This document shows positions 1 to 11,943 of a stretch of 64,000 nt of DNA, one piece after another. A program made the position numbers and the translations under genes. Each line of letters starts with the position of its first letter. Position 1 is the stretch's first letter. The stretch covers positions 33,992,671 to 34,056,670 of the forward strand of contig NC_134399.1 in the NCBI RefSeq assembly GCF_050003625.1. Reading direction: 5' to 3'. The notes below the pieces were generated by a model. The model was not told where the DNA came from. It did not search any database and saw only the letters and a program-made list of their open reading frames with translations. Origin of the DNA: Haematobia irritans (taxonomy: Eukaryota > Arthropoda > Insecta > Diptera > Muscidae).

Positions 1-83
1 TTTTTTAAATGCAAAATTGAAAGAAATACGTCAAGTTTATATTGACCAAATTTTGACCGTATCACCCTTTACGATATTAAGAA

Positions 84-163
84 TCTTAAAGATACCTTTG
101 CGATTGTGGATTACATCGTTTAGTACGAGATTCTACGCAATTTTACGGCCGTATATACTTGTT
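84..163 (-). mobile_element. Family A HINE head fragment, decayed
   Basis: Read on the minus strand this begins AACAAGTATATACGGCCG and continues into a degenerate version of the family A head (the ACGCAATCC-like and GTGGATGACA-like boxes are still recognisable). No array or tail follows, so it is a broken 5' end. The similarity is seen by comparison with the complete heads elsewhere in the window. Confidence 0.7.
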
Positions 164-1124
164 CTATTCTGAGTTATCGGCATCTTCAATAACTTTATGA
201 GCTTGTATGGCATTTTCATGCCTTCTCCTACACTTTCCATATAATCTGGGGAAAATTTTTTAATTTATATATGCCATACGATGCCTAAGGCCACAGAAAA
301 TAATGAAAAAAATAATTATTATGAATTTTGTCTCGCTAGAATCGTATGCAGAATGGTGATGAATTAATAATAGCCGCTGAAAATACCATAAAGGAAATAA
401 TTGAAATGTACATATGTGAAAGAAAAGCAACTTAAGGGAATAATGGAAATGAAATAAAATAAGAACCCAAACCCAATGAGAGTTGATGATGACGATGATA
501 ATGAAATAATGAACAAAAAAGTCTGAACAATCATGATATAGCTACAATATGTTCATTAGGTTTTAATTTATCTAGAAAATGTTTCCCATTACCCGATTGA
601 TTGTGAACAATAAATTGTCCTTAGCTCTTTTCAAAGGATCTACACCAACCTTAAGGACCCTTTCCTATTAGAAAGTGTTTGAAAAACAAAAAACCATAAA
701 AATAAATTTCTGAATTAAAAAATTATGCAATATTCATATTATAAATCTCCCACCATTTGTCATCTTCTGGCGATGCTATTCATCGCGGAATTCATGCAGG
801 GATTTCAAATACAAAACAAATCAGGAATTGTTGGAACATATACGAATTTAGTAATTTTCATAAAGCAGTTCTCTTGTAAATTCGCTAAAAGTGTTGTGCA
901 AAAAAAAAATATAGAATAAAATCCATTAAAAATTCATTACTCAAGAGACACATGTGTCGTCTCTCTAACAAGCGAGCGTATGCTTGTTCGGTCATTATGA
1001 CGGTGCATCATTTCCATGAGAAATGCAATGAAAGGATATTTTAGTGCTGTAAATTGGAGTGATGGAAATTTTATAACTAATACTTGTTATGGATTTTTTT
1101 TGTACATTGTAAACCACTATATGG
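164..1124. other. AT-rich DNA, no gene seen
   Basis: About 960 bases with short open frames only (the longest, at 725-919, is low-complexity and unlike any family I know). No splice-linked coding pattern, RNA gene or clear element end is visible. Confidence 0.5.
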
Positions 1125-1590
1125 TTCCAGAAATCAAATTTGTGGATCGGTTCATATGGGGGCTATATATAATCGTGAACTGATATGGGCCAATTTTTAA
1201 ATGATTTGTAGAAGTATCGTATCGGATGAAATTTGCTTTTCCAAGAGCCTCAAGAAGTAAATTCTATGGGGCAATATGTAGATATAAACCGATATGAACA
1301 AATTCTGCATGGTTGTAAGAGGCCATAGACTAAGGCCACATACCAAATTTCAACTAAACGGTATGAAATTTGCTCTTCCTAAAGGCTCCACAAGCCAAAT
1401 CTGGGGATCGCTTTATATGGGGGCTATACCTTAAAGTGGTATTAGGTTGACTTCAACAGACGGACGGACGCTAGATCGACTCAGCATTTCACCACAACCC
1501 AGAATACATACACTTTATGGGACCTAAGATAAATCTTTCAATATATTAAGAACGAAATGCCCTCCACCATCCTATGGGGGAGGGTATAAC
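1125..1590 (+). mobile_element. Decayed 3' part of a family A HINE
   Basis: Two to three diverged 153-bp-type units (ATATGGGGGCTATAT core, GATCGGTT, CAAATTT boxes) are followed by a tail with GACGGACGGACG, an AGATCGACTCAG box, an ACTTTATGGG box and the end hairpin CATCCTATGGGGGAGGGTAT. The head is absent. Divergence from the other copies suggests an older insertion. Confidence 0.75.
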
Positions 1591-1593
1591 AAA

Positions 1594-1640
1594 AAATAGG
1601 AAATCAACTTTTCCAAAATTTTAAAATGTCCAAAAATCGG
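1594..1640. repeat. Short AAGTCGACTTTT-type repeat fragment
   Basis: CAACTTTTCCAAAATTTT followed by a GTCCAAAAATCGGAAAGATG box. The same pair of boxes recurs at about 2250-2300, and the motif resembles the long degenerate satellite at 5975-7875. Confidence 0.4.
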
Positions 1641-1965
1641 AAAGATGATTTTGCACACAAAAAAAAAAAAACAAAAGCACGAAAAAAGTTGAAAATCGAC
1701 CCTACAGGTAATTGCTGCAAATTGACACTAATGGACCTATCACAGGACTAACCTAGTACCATTTTATCACAATTTTTGAATTTTCATATAATTTATTGAT
1801 TTCTATACTCTCTACTATTGATTTCTATGCTTTCTTGATATTAAAATATAATTGGATCTACACTTTTACTAAAATACAACAATCAACAGAATTATCTATT
1901 GTTCAACATACTCGAAAAACTTGTCTTTTCTGATGCGATTTGGATGCTTAAAATGAAACAGCTCT

Positions 1966-2205
1966 TAGGGACCTGTCCCTTACTGGATCATGAGGACCTG
2001 TCTATGGAGTAGTCCTACTAAGTTGTTCCAGGACATGTCCTTTGGAATGAGTTCAAGTCCTGTCCTAAAGTGTAAATTTACCCCGCCAATGACAAATCCA
2101 TGTTAAAGTGACCGGTCCCTTCCATACGCTTGGACCAGAACTGGGACTGGTCCACACAAACCAGGGACTAGTCCTGTACCGATCCTGGGGTTGATACATT
2201 TCTCG
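1966..2205. repeat. Cluster of GGAC...GTCC palindromic motifs
   Basis: Within about 240 bases there are repeated inverted motifs: GGGACCTGTCCC, AGGACCTGTC, AGGACATGTCCT, GACCGGTCCC, GGACTGGTCC and GGGACTAGTCC. Spacing is irregular (roughly 20-45 bases). Function is unknown; it could be a diverged microsatellite of palindromes or a binding-site cluster. Confidence 0.5.
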
Positions 2206-2239
2206 TAGGGGACTTTTACAAATCTTCAATAGTGGACCT

Positions 2240-2612
2240 TTCCAAAACCAACTTTCCCAAAATTTGAACATGTCCATAAATCGGAAAGATGAATTTTCAC
2301 CATTTCAAAACAGCTAAAAGTATGAAAAGTCTTTTCCAAATCGAAAAATCGAATTTTTCACATATTCAAAAGCCAACATTGAAAAAATTAAAAACACAAA
2401 GAAAAGGTGGAAAAAGTTTGAAAAATTCGAAATCATGGAAACTCGGCTCTTCCAAATTTCTAAGAAATCCAAAACTAGAAAGTCATTTTTTCTCAATTGT
2501 ACAAAACCGAAAATTTGAAAAGTCCACGTTTTCTATTCCAAGCTTTTAAAAAATTCTAAAGATGGAAAAATAAGCCTTTCCAAATACAAAAAAAAAAAAA
2601 AAAAAAAAAAAA
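2240..2612. repeat. Degenerate AAAATCGAATTTT-type repeat ending in poly-A
   Basis: A run of TTTCCAAAT...AAAA..TCGAAA-like units, related in style to the satellite at 5975-7875, ends in an A-run at 2589-2612. The open frames on both strands here are low complexity and I do not treat them as genes. Confidence 0.5.
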
Positions 2613-2857
2613 CAAGTAAGAAAAGTCTAAAGTCGGGCGGGGCCGACTATATTATAACCTGCACCACTTTGTAGATCTAAATTTTCGATAACAAATCACA
2701 TCCGTCAAATGTGTTGGGGCTACATATAAAGATTTGTCCCAAATACATACATTTAAATATCACTCGATCTGGACAGAATTTGATAGACTCCTACAAAATC
2801 TATAGACTAAAAAGTTAAGTCGGCTAATGCACTAGGGTGGAACACAATGTTAGTAAA
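2611..2857 (+). mobile_element. Family B HINE head fragment
   Basis: Starts AACAAGTAAGAAAAGTC, then GTCGGGCGGGGCCGAC (an inverted GTCGG/CCGAC pair), a TATAACCTGCACCAC box, and runs to GGAACACAATGTTAGTAAAA. A second head of the same family starts immediately at 2858, so this copy is either interrupted by a same-family insertion or part of a head duplication. Confidence 0.8.
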
Positions 2858-3130
2858 AACAAGTAAGGAAAGTCTAAAGTCGGGCGGGGCCGACTGTATT
2901 ATACCCTGCACCACTTTGTAAATCTAAATTTTCGATACCATATCACATCCGTCTATAGACTCAAAATTTAAGTCGGCTAATGCACTAGGGTGGAACACAA
3001 TGTTAGTAAAAAAATATGGGAACATTTAAACCTTAAGCAATTTTAAGGAAACTTCGAAAAAGTTTATTTATGATTTATCGCTCGATATATATGTATTAGA
3101 AGTTTAGGAAAATTAGAGTCATGCTTAGTA

Positions 3131-3702
3131 CACAGAAAAAAATATCACCAAAATATTTCCAATTAAAAAGTTAATTGAAGTTGAACATTTTTTCAATTAA
3201 TAAATTAATTGATACAATTAACTTTTTAATCATGATAGAAACATTGAGTTAACTAAGTCAATGATTGAAATTTTTAAAATGTTTAATTAAAAAATTAATT
3301 GATACAATTAACTTTTTAATCAAATTCGGAAGACTAATTCAGTTAAAAAAAGTGCTGATTTTTTTACTTTTTTAATTAAAAATGTATTTCAAACAATCAT
3401 TTGTTAATCCAAATAAAAACTCTAAGCCAATCTAACTAAGTAATTAAAAATAGTTACCTTTTTTAATTAATAAATTAATTGCGTTTTGCAATCAACATCA
3501 ATTAAATTTTTAATTGAATCAATTAAAAAATTAATTGAATTTTGCTGAAAAAATCAATTAATTTTTTTAATCAAGAATTTTTTCTATGCCCAATTAAAAC
3601 TGTGATTGATACTATCATTTTCGTGATTGAAGACATTTCAATTAAAAAATTAATTGGATCAATTAATTTGGTGATTGAATCAGAGAAAAAATTTTTTGTG
3701 TG
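3131..3702. mobile_element. TA-type MITE with AATTAATT-rich interior
   Basis: Starts CACAGAAAAAAATATC after TA and ends ATTTTTTTGTGTG, giving degenerate inverted ends. The interior is a mesh of TTAATTTTTTAATT and AATTAATT palindromes. It interrupts family B sequence: the flanks (AGGAAAATTAGAGTCAT and GTGGCAATTTTACAAGG) are close together in the copy at 38841-39943, although about 20 bases have also been lost at this junction. Confidence 0.75.
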
Positions 3703-3767
3703 CAGTGGCAATTTTACAAGGAAAATGTTGGTATTTTGACCATTTTTGTCGATATCAGAAAAATATA

Positions 3768-4560
3768 TATATGGGAGCTATATCTAAATCTGAACCGGTT
3801 TCAACCAAATTTGGCACGCTTAGCAACAATGCTAATTCTACTCCCTGTGCAAAATTTCAACTAAATCCGAGCAAAAAATTGGCCTCTGTGGTCATATGAG
3901 TGTAAATCGGGCGAAAGCTATATATGGGAGCTATATCTAAATCTGAACCGATTTCAACCAAATTTGGCACGCATAGCTACAATGCTAATTCTACTCCCTG
4001 TGCAAAATTTCAACTAAATCGGAGCAAAAAATTGGCCTCTGTGGTCATATGAGTGTAAATCGGGCGAAAGCTATATATGGGAGCTATATCTAAATCTGAA
4101 CCGATTTCAACCAAATTTGGCACGCATAGCAACAATGCTAATTCTACTCCCTGTGCAAAATTTCAACCAAATTGGGGTAAAACTCTGGCTTCTGGGACCG
4201 TATTAGTCCATATCGGGCGAAAGATATATATGGGAGCTATATCTAAATCTGAACCGATTTCAACCAAATTTGGCACACTTGACTACACTACTAATTGTGC
4301 TCCTAGTGCAAAATTTCAACCAAATTGAGGTAAAACTCTGGCTTCTGGGACCGTATTAGTCCATATCGGGCGAAAGATATATATGGAAGCTATATCTAAA
4401 TCTGAACCGATTTCAATAACATTTGTCACACTTGACTATAGTATTAATTGTTCTTCTTGTGCAAAATTTTAAGCAAATTAGGGTAAAACTCTGGCTTCTG
4501 GGGCCATATAAGTCCATATCGGGCGAAATATATATATGGGAGCTATATCTAAATCTGAAC
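3768..4560 (+). repeat. Family B array, 153-bp units
   Basis: The core ATATATGGGAGCTATATC recurs with its ATGG at 3771, 3924, 4077, 4230, 4383 and 4536, exactly 153 bases apart each time. Each unit also carries CTGAACCGATTTC, AATTTGGCAC and GTGCAAAATTTCAA boxes. The unit length equals 51 codons, which keeps accidental frames open. Confidence 0.9.
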
Positions 4561-4828
4561 CGATTTCTTCCAAAATCAATAGGGTTCTATTCTGAGCCAA
4601 AACATATACTTGTGTCAAATTTGAAGTTGATTGGACTAAAACTGCGACCTAGACTTTGATTACAAAAATGTGTTCACGGACAGACGGACATGGCTATATC
4701 GACTCAGAAGCCCACCCTGAGCATTTTTGCCAAAGACACCATGTGTCTATCTCGTCTCCTTCTGGGTGTTGCAAACATATGCACTAACTTATAATACCCT
4801 GTTCCACAGTGTGGCGCAGCGTATAAAA

Positions 4829-5972
4829 AACAAGTATATACGGCCGTAAGTTCGGCCAGACCAAATCTTATGTACCCTCCAACATGGATTGCGTAAAACT
4901 TCTACGAAAGACTGTCATCCACAATTGAATTACTTGGGTTGTGGCATCTTAAAACTTCTTAACATCGTCTTCTAAATTGTAAGTTAGTCCATACGTGGTA
5001 TATATTAGACAAAAAAGGTATGTATGGGTAAGTCAACAAATAATTACGCATCGATATGGACTTTTGCACGTTACTTAGAGAGCCAGAATTGAAATATGGG
5101 GGTCGCTAATATGGGGGCTATATACAATTGTGAACTTGATATGGGCCAATTTTTGTGTGATTGGGGATCTATTTATCTGAGGGCTATATATAACTGAAGA
5201 CCGATATGGACCTAGTTAAGTATGGTTGTTAACGGACATATATTAGCACAATGTACCAAATTTCAACTGACTCGGATTAAATTTGCTCCTCCAAGAGGCT
5301 CCAAAACCAAATCTCGGGATCGGTTTATATGGGAGGTATAATAATTATGGACTGATATGGACCAATACCTACATGGTTGTAAGAGACCAAATACTAACAC
5401 CACGTACTAAATTTCAATCAGATCGGATGAATTTTGCTTCTCCAAAAGGCACCGGAGGTCAAATTTGGGGATCGGTTTATATGGGGGCTATATATAATTA
5501 TAGACCGATATAGACCAATTCCTACATGGTTGTTAGAGACCACATACTAACACCACGTACCAAATTTAAACCCAATCGGATGAATTTTGCTCTTCCAAGG
5601 GACTCCGGAAGTCAAATCCGGGGATCGGTCTATATGGGGGCTATATATAATAATGGACCGATTACGACCAATTTTTGAATGGGCCTTTGAGGCGATATAT
5701 TAACACCACGTACCAAATTTCAACTGAATCAGATGACTCCGGAAGTAAAATCCGGGGGTCGGTTTATATGGGGGCTATATATATATATATATATATAATA
5801 ATGGACCGGTTTCGACCATTTTTTGCATGGGCCTTTGAGGCCACATATTAACATATACCAAATTACAGCCAGATCGGATGAAATATGTTTCTCGTAGAGG
5901 TTCCGCAAGCCAAATCTGAGGGTCCGTTTATATGGGGGCTATACGTTAAAGTGAACCGATGGACGGACATGC
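4829..5972 (+). mobile_element. Family A HINE, 3'-truncated
   Basis: Begins AACAAGTATATACGGCCG directly after the poly-A end of the family B element, so the two are end to end. The head is followed by about six 153-bp-type units and no 29-bp minisatellite. The tail stops at GGACGGACATGC; the end hairpin is missing and the satellite at 5975 begins. A TA dinucleotide run sits at about 5780-5802. Confidence 0.8.
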
Positions 5973-5974
5973 AT

Positions 5975-7875
5975 AAAAGTCAAATGGTCGATATGACTCA
6001 AAATTTTCAAGAACTTCAAAACTAAACAAATCAATGTTTCCCAGCTTTTCAAAAGTCGAAATCTCGAAAACTTAAGTTGTAGATGTTGAAAAATAATTCC
6101 AAATTTAACAGAAAACCAATATTTTAAATTTTTGAAAAAGTCAAAAAGTCGATATCATATTTTCCAAATTTTCCAATTTTTTTAAGAACTCGAAAACTAA
6201 AAAATTCAATTTTCCCAAATTTCCAAAAGTTGACTTTTTCAAATTTTTAAAAAATATATTTTGATAAATATTGTAAGAAAGCTTATTTTTCCCAATTTTA
6301 AAAAAGTTGAAAAGTCAAAAAGTCAGTTTTTCAAAAATTTAGAAAACGTTGAAAAGTCGACTTTTCCAAATTTTTAAAATTTAGAAAATTTGTTTTTTCT
6401 AAAAGTCGAAAGCTCGAAATGTGACCATTTATAAATTTATAAAAAGTCGACTTCGCTAGTTATTGAAAAATCCAAGATATCAAAATAGTCGACATTTCGA
6501 CATTTTGAGACTTTTTAAAAATGTTAATTTAAACTAGAAAGGTGAATTTTTCCCAATTTTCCTCGAAACTCGAGAACACAACTTTTCCAAGTATTCAGAT
6601 AATAAAAACTGGAACCATGAACCAAATTTTCAAGGTTGAAAGAAAGCTAGCTAATTAAAATTTTCTAAAGTAAAAAAAAAAAAATGAAAAAATCGAAAAG
6701 TCGAAAAGTCGACTTTGCTAAATTTTGACAAACAGTCGAATTTTTTTAAAGTGACAAAAACTACAAAGGTCAACTTTACCAAACTTTAGAAAAGTTGAAT
6801 TGCTTGCAATGCAAAATCGAGAAAAGTTGAACTCTTGAAAACTCCCCTTTTTCAAAATTTCAAAAAGTAGAAAACTAGAAATGTTAATTTTTCTTAATTT
6901 TCCAAAAGTCGAAAACTCAAAACTGGGACTTTTCCAAATGTTCAAAAAGTCGACTTTGCATATTGAAACATTCGAATTTTTCAACAAATCAGAAACTATA
7001 GTAGGAAAATGAACTTTTCTATAGAAAAGTGAATTTTCGTACTTTTTCAATAGGTCGAAAAGTCGATTTTCTAAATTTAAAAAAGTAAATTTTTCTAAGT
7101 TTAATGAAGTCAAAAAGTGGACTATTCCAAATTTTGAAAATGGCGAAAGTGCGATTTTTGAAAAATTTGAAAGAGTGGAAAAATCGATTTTTCCTAATTT
7201 TGAAAATAAAGTCAAACGGTCGAAGAAACGATTTTTCAAAAATTTAAAACAAACAAAAAGTCGACTTTGAACAGTTTTGAAAACGAAAAGTTTACTTTTT
7301 TAGATTTTCAAAAAGGCGAGAACTAGAAAAGTGAACATTTCCAAATTTCCCAATTGAAAAGTGGCATATTCCAAATTTTGTGAATATCCCAAACTCGAAA
7401 AGTTGACTTTTAAAAATTTCCATAAAATCCGAAAATTTGAATAGTCTTAATTTTGAAAAGGTCGAAAACCCATTTTTTTTAAATAAGTGAAAACGTGGAA
7501 AAGTCGACATTTCCAAATTTTCAAAAAGTCGGAAACTCGAAATGACAACTTTCCGAAATTTTAGAAAATTTAAAAAGTCGAATAGTCGTGTTTTTTTTGT
7601 AATTTTTGAAAAGTTCGAATAGTCGACTATTAAAAATTTTAAAAAATCGACTTTTCCAATTTCCAAAAAAAATGGAAAATATGATGGTTCCAAATATGTA
7701 AAAATTGAAGAATCGACTTTTTAAAATTATAAAGATATCGAAAGGTGGAAAAGTCGATTTTAACAAATTTTGAAAGTGTCGAAAACTGTATTCCAAATTA
7801 AAAAAAAAAAAAGAAAAGTCGACTTTTTTAATTTTTTTTGAAAAAGTCGGAAAGTCAAAAAGACGACTCTTTGAT
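5975..7875. repeat. Degenerate palindromic satellite (GTCGACTTTT type)
   Basis: About 1.9 kb of imperfect units, roughly 25-40 bases long, built from AAAAGTCGAAAA, AAAGTCGACTTT and TTTTCCAAATTTT. The palindrome GTCGAC (a SalI site) appears many times. Minus-strand frames of 173, 133 and 153 residues here are Phe/Ser/Leu/Lys-rich repetitive translations without recognisable domains, so I treat the stretch as non-coding. Confidence 0.75.
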
Positions 7876-9588
7876 ACTGATTCTAATCCCTTTTGGAAAT
7901 AGTGAATGGAAAAAAATTGGAAAAGAAAAAAAATATCAACACCCCAATGACAACACCCTTTATACCCATAATAGAAATCCACCTACTGAAACTGACTTCA
8001 TCAACATGTGAATTAAAAACACACAAAAAAACGACAGAAAAAATTAAAACAAATCTTAATAAAATACTCTTCTTATACACTTAAGGCGACACAATTCATA
8101 TTAAAACATAAAGAAATCCTTTTATGATAATTTCTCAAGAGTGTCGTCCTTTGATCATTGACATATATGCAATTCTATGCAGTCGGAAACCGAAAACAAG
8201 CCTAAATCCCATACAGAAAAAAAATCTCTAAAATTTTACATATGAATGTCTAAGAAAAAGGAAGGAGACCAATTTCAAATCAACGTCAATTTCAAGCGGC
8301 AGACTAAAAAGCTCTCAAAGAAAGGCCTTAAAAATAATACTACAGAAATTTCAAAATTAAGACCTGAAGAGCAGTAGAGAATAGTAGCCGTGGAAAGGGG
8401 TCTGTAAGAAGAACATAATCGACATTGGGTTCATATCTGGCTTTTGTTAGTCCCTGTTCAATTCTTCTTTTTATGTGGTTTTCTTTCCAAGTCCAAAAAA
8501 AAACGAACCCTGATGGCTAAAAAACGAAAATGGATTTTGTTTTTTTTTTTTGTTCAAATGTTAATCAGGATATGAATTTGCATTGTTCGTGTCGCATATT
8601 GCCAATGCTTATTGAGATTATGGAAATTGCATTGATTTTTTTCGGGGGGTTTGAGGTTTTGACTTTAATCCCCCTCGTTTTGAGAAGTGCCAAATGCATT
8701 TATTGCTTGATTGCAATTAGCAAAGTAATTGCTGTTAAACGCCTGTTTTCTGCGAATAATTCCTGGAAATCGACGACAATAATTTGGGGAATTTCTTTTC
8801 ATTTGCAAAATGGTAATCATTGTAGGGCTTTCTCTGAATAAGTGGGAGGGTCCCAAGTATTGTCCTTAATGCTCTTCTATTTGCATAAACCTTTAATGAT
8901 TCCCTCAATTCAAAACACTTTTCAAGGGCCAAAGAATTGTTCAAAATTCTTTTTAATTGTAGAAATTTTCTATGGATTTTTTTTTTAATTTTTAAGGATA
9001 TTTCGAACACAGACAGGTTATTCAGTGAAACGCAGAAACATTGCAGTCTTCAATATCAAAGTGAATTTTTAGTATTTGTTTTAGCCCCCTTTGAAATATG
9101 TATTGCTACGCCACTGACTCAATTTGCATATACCCACAATTACTACATATAATAACCAAAGCTATATCCTTCCAACTTCTATCAACAAAAACAATATTGA
9201 AATTGCAATTCATTAAAATATGTTAATCTTTAAGATAAATACAAGAAGGGCTTGGATCCATAAGTCCTTCAAGAAGTCATTTAAAATCCTTGGACTTTAA
9301 CTGAAAACAAATATACAATTAACTCTGAATTAAGACCCATTTATTCTTAGCACATAAATGAGGAGATTTTACTTAAGTATAGGAAAATTATTAAAACACT
9401 TATATTGAATACGATTTTGACTTTACGATATTTTCGAGATTAGGGAGTAACTTTTCAGTAATTCAATCAGGGGAAACCCCTTGAAACCGGGTTTCTCAAA
9501 ACGAGCACTTTATATATTTTTGAATTGGCGGAATCCCCTCTCATATAAATGAGAGAAATTCTATTATAAACCCTACTGACTTTAGAGA
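7876..9588. other. Unique-looking AT-rich DNA, no gene supported
   Basis: Overlapping short frames on both strands (for example 8530-8841 and 8735-9010) show no domain I recognise, and neither strand dominates. Base composition at 8380-8900 is a little less AT-rich than its surroundings, so a diverged exon or conserved non-coding block cannot be excluded. Confidence 0.4.
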
Positions 9589-9589
9589 T

Positions 9590-9796
9590 AACAAGTAAAT
9601 ACGGACTTAAGTTTGGCCGGTCCGAATCTTAGACACTCACCACCATGAATTCAATAATACAAATAGATACGGCCGTAAGTTCGGGCAGGCTGAATCTCAT
9701 GGCTGTCATCCACAATCGAATTACATGGGTTGTGGTAATACTTACCGATAGCAAGGTTCATCGCCTTCTAAATTGGAAGATAGTCCATACGGGGTA
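9590..9796 (+). mobile_element. Two family A head fragments in series
   Basis: 9590-9652 starts ACAAGTAAATACGGAC and has a degenerate GGCCGGTCCGAATC box. 9660-9796 starts ATAGATACGGCCGTAAG and runs through the GTCATCCACAATCGAATTAC and GTCCATACGGGGTA boxes before a MITE interrupts it. Neither continues into an array. Confidence 0.7.
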
Positions 9797-10041
9797 CACG
9801 TAAAAAAATTCAAGAACATTTGTCCAACTAAAATCTTAATTGAGTTTTAATTAAAAATTTAATTGATTCAATAATTTTTTAATTGAAACAAAAATTAATA
9901 GCATCAATTGGATCAATTAATTTTTTAATTTTAATGAATGTTTAAATTAATGTGTTAATTGATACTATCATTTCTGTGATTGAAGACATTTCAATAAAAA
10001 AAATTATTAGATCAATTACTTTCGTGACTGAATCAGAAAAA
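9797..10041. mobile_element. AATTAATT-type MITE, one end visible
   Basis: Starts CACGTAAAAAAATTC immediately after TA inside a family A head, then holds the TTAATTTTTTAATT interior seen at 3131-3702 and 59636-59924. Its right end is replaced by the head of the family A element at 10042, which appears to have inserted in the A-run of AATCAGAAAAAAA. Confidence 0.65.
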
Positions 10042-11310
10042 AACAAGTATATACGGCCGTAAGTTCGGCCAGGCCGAAGCTTATGTACCCTCCACCATGG
10101 ATTGCGTAGAAACTTCTACTGAACACTGTCATCCACAATCGAATTACTTGGGTTGCGGTAACACTTGCCGATGGCAAGTTATCTTAAAACTTCCTAACAC
10201 CGTCTTCTAAATTACAAGGTGGTCCATACGTAGTATATATTAAACTAAGAAAGGCCGATTAAATACGTATATAATTAAGTTTAAAGTTTCTATAGAAATA
10301 AAATTTTGACAACATTTTCTATAGAAGTAAAATTTGGAAAAAATTTTCTATAGAAAAAAAAATTGGAAAAAAATTTTCTATACAAGTAAAATTTTGACAA
10401 AATTTTCTATAGAAATAAAATTTTGACAAAATTTTCTATAGAAATAAAATTTTGACAAAATTTTCTATAGAAATAAAATTTTGACAAAATTTTCTATAGA
10501 AATAACATTTTGACAAAATTTTCTATAGAAATAACATTTTGACAATGTTTTCTATAAAAATAAAATTTTGGTAGATTATTTTTGGCTCGAGTGGCAACCG
10601 TGATTATGAACCGATATGAACCAATTTTTGTGTGATTGGGGATCGGCTATATATAACTATAGACCGATATGGACCAATTTTGGCATGGTTATTAGCGACC
10701 TTATACTAACACCACGTTGCAAATTTCAACCGGATCGGATGATATGGACCAATTCTTGCGTGTTTGTTAGAGACCACATTCTAACACCATGTTCCAAATT
10801 TCAACCGGATCGGATGAATTTTGCTCCTCCAAGAGGCTCCGGAGGACAAATCTGGAGATCGATTTATATGGGGGCTATATATAATTATGGACCGATAGGG
10901 ACCAATTTTTGCATGGTCTTTAGAGAACATATACCAACACCACGTACCAAATTTCAACCGAATTGGATCAATTTTGCTCTTCCAAGGGGCTCCGGAGGTC
11001 AAATCTGGGGATCGATTTATATGGGGGCTATATATAATTATGGACCGATATGAACCAATTTTTGCATGGTCTTTAGAGAAGATATACCAACACCACGTAC
11101 CAAATTTCAGCCGGATCGGATGAAAATTTCGTTTCTTAGAGGTTCCGCAAGCCAAATCGGGGGATCGGTTTACATGGGGGCTATATATACTTATGGACCG
11201 ATGTGGACCAATTTTTGCATGGTCATTAGAGAACAAATACCAATACCATGTACCAAATTTCAGCCGTATCGGAAGAAATTTGCTTCTCTTAGAGCAAAAA
11301 TATAAAAATA
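10042..11310 (+). mobile_element. Family A HINE, tail lost
   Basis: Complete head from AACAAGTATATACGGCCG, a 29-bp minisatellite (about 10275-10575), the junction box GGCTCGAGTGGCAACCGTG, then 153-bp units up to about 11300. The tail is replaced by AT-rich sequence and SINE pieces. More array sequence at 11420-11630 probably belongs to the same insertion, split by the SINE fragment at 11336. Confidence 0.8.
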
Positions 11311-11335
11311 TATATAAAATTGTTACAAAGATTGC

Positions 11336-11418
11336 TTAGGTTAGGTGGCAGCCCGATGTATCAGGTCCACTTAGACTATTCAGTCCATTGTGATACCACA
11401 TTGGTGAACTTCTCTCTT
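11336..11418 (-). mobile_element. 3' fragment of a tRNA-derived SINE
   Basis: Plus-strand sequence TTAGGTTAGGTGGCAGCCCG followed by the ACTATTCAGTCCATTGTGAT box, matching the left part of the SINEs at 11631 and 23100. The tRNA-like promoter half is absent, so this is a 5'-truncated copy read on the minus strand. I see no clear target duplication. Confidence 0.7.
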
Positions 11419-11419
11419 A

Positions 11420-11630
11420 GCGGCCATATACTAACACCACGTTCCAAATTTTAACCGGATTGGATGTTAGAGGCCATATACTAACACCATTTTCCAAATT
11501 TCGACCGTATCGGATGAAATTTGATTCTCTTAGAGGCTCCGCAAGCCAAATCTGGGGATCGGTTTATATGGGGGCAATATATAATTATGGACCGATGTGG
11601 CCAAATTTTTGCATGGTTGTTAGAGACCAT
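11420..11630 (+). repeat. Family A array fragment
   Basis: One and a half 153-bp units (GGCCATATACTAACACC, GGATCGGTTTATATGGGG, ATGGACCGATGTGG boxes) between two SINE insertions. Confidence 0.8.
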
Positions 11631-11943
11631 GGTTAGGTTAGGTTAGGTTAGGTGGCAGCCCGATGTATCAGGCTCACTTAGACTATTCAGTCAATTGTGA
11701 TACCACATTGGTGAACTTCTCTCTTATCACTGAGTGCTGCCCGATTCCATGTTAAGCTCAATGACAAGGGTCTTTCTTTTTATAACCGTGTCCGAAAGGC
11801 GTTCCGCATTGCAGTGAAACCACTTAGAGAAGCTTTGAAACACTCAGAAATATCACCAGCATTACTGAGGTGCGATAATCCACCGCTGAAAAACTACCTT
11901 GTGTATGCAAGGCGGGTATGCTAAGCATAGCACCACGGTGGCT
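11631..11943 (-). mobile_element. tRNA-derived SINE with TTAGG-repeat 3' end, B box deleted
   Basis: The plus strand starts GGTTAGGTTAGGTTAGG (the SINE 3' end) and runs through GTGGCAGCCCGATGTATC, ACTATTCAGTC and TGCTGCCCGATTCC boxes to GCACCACGGTGGC, the tRNA-like 5' end read on the minus strand. Compared with 23100-23380, the segment holding the B box (GAAGCAGGAATCGAACCC) is missing, so this copy has lost its internal pol III promoter. Confidence 0.8.

Larger units (their letters stand above)
2858..4828 (+). mobile_element. Family B HINE (Helentron-like, non-autonomous)
   Basis: Head AACAAGTAAGGAAAGTC with GTCGGGCGGGGCCGAC, a body, an array of 153-bp units (3768-4560), then a tail with ACGGACAGACGGACATGG, a TATATCGACTCAG box and a terminal hairpin ATACCCTGTTCCACAGTGTG...GTAT ending in poly-A. 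The head box TTATACCCTGCACCAC matches the reverse complement of the tail, the sub-terminal inverted repeat expected of Helentron-type elements. A MITE at 3131-3702 interrupts it. No Rep/helicase sequence is present. Confidence 0.85.

Noticed and set aside
6718..7982. Minus-strand frames of 173, 133 and 153 residues
   Set aside because: Phe/Ser/Leu/Lys-rich translations of the degenerate GTCGAC satellite, with overlapping frames and no domain.
8530..9010. Possible small genes on either strand
   Set aside because: Competing frames on both strands, no domain, no splice or codon signal that I can see; left as unannotated unique DNA.
10275..10575. CRISPR array, because of regular 29-base repeats
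   Set aside because: There are no spacers: the units are directly tandem and diverged, in a eukaryotic repeat context.
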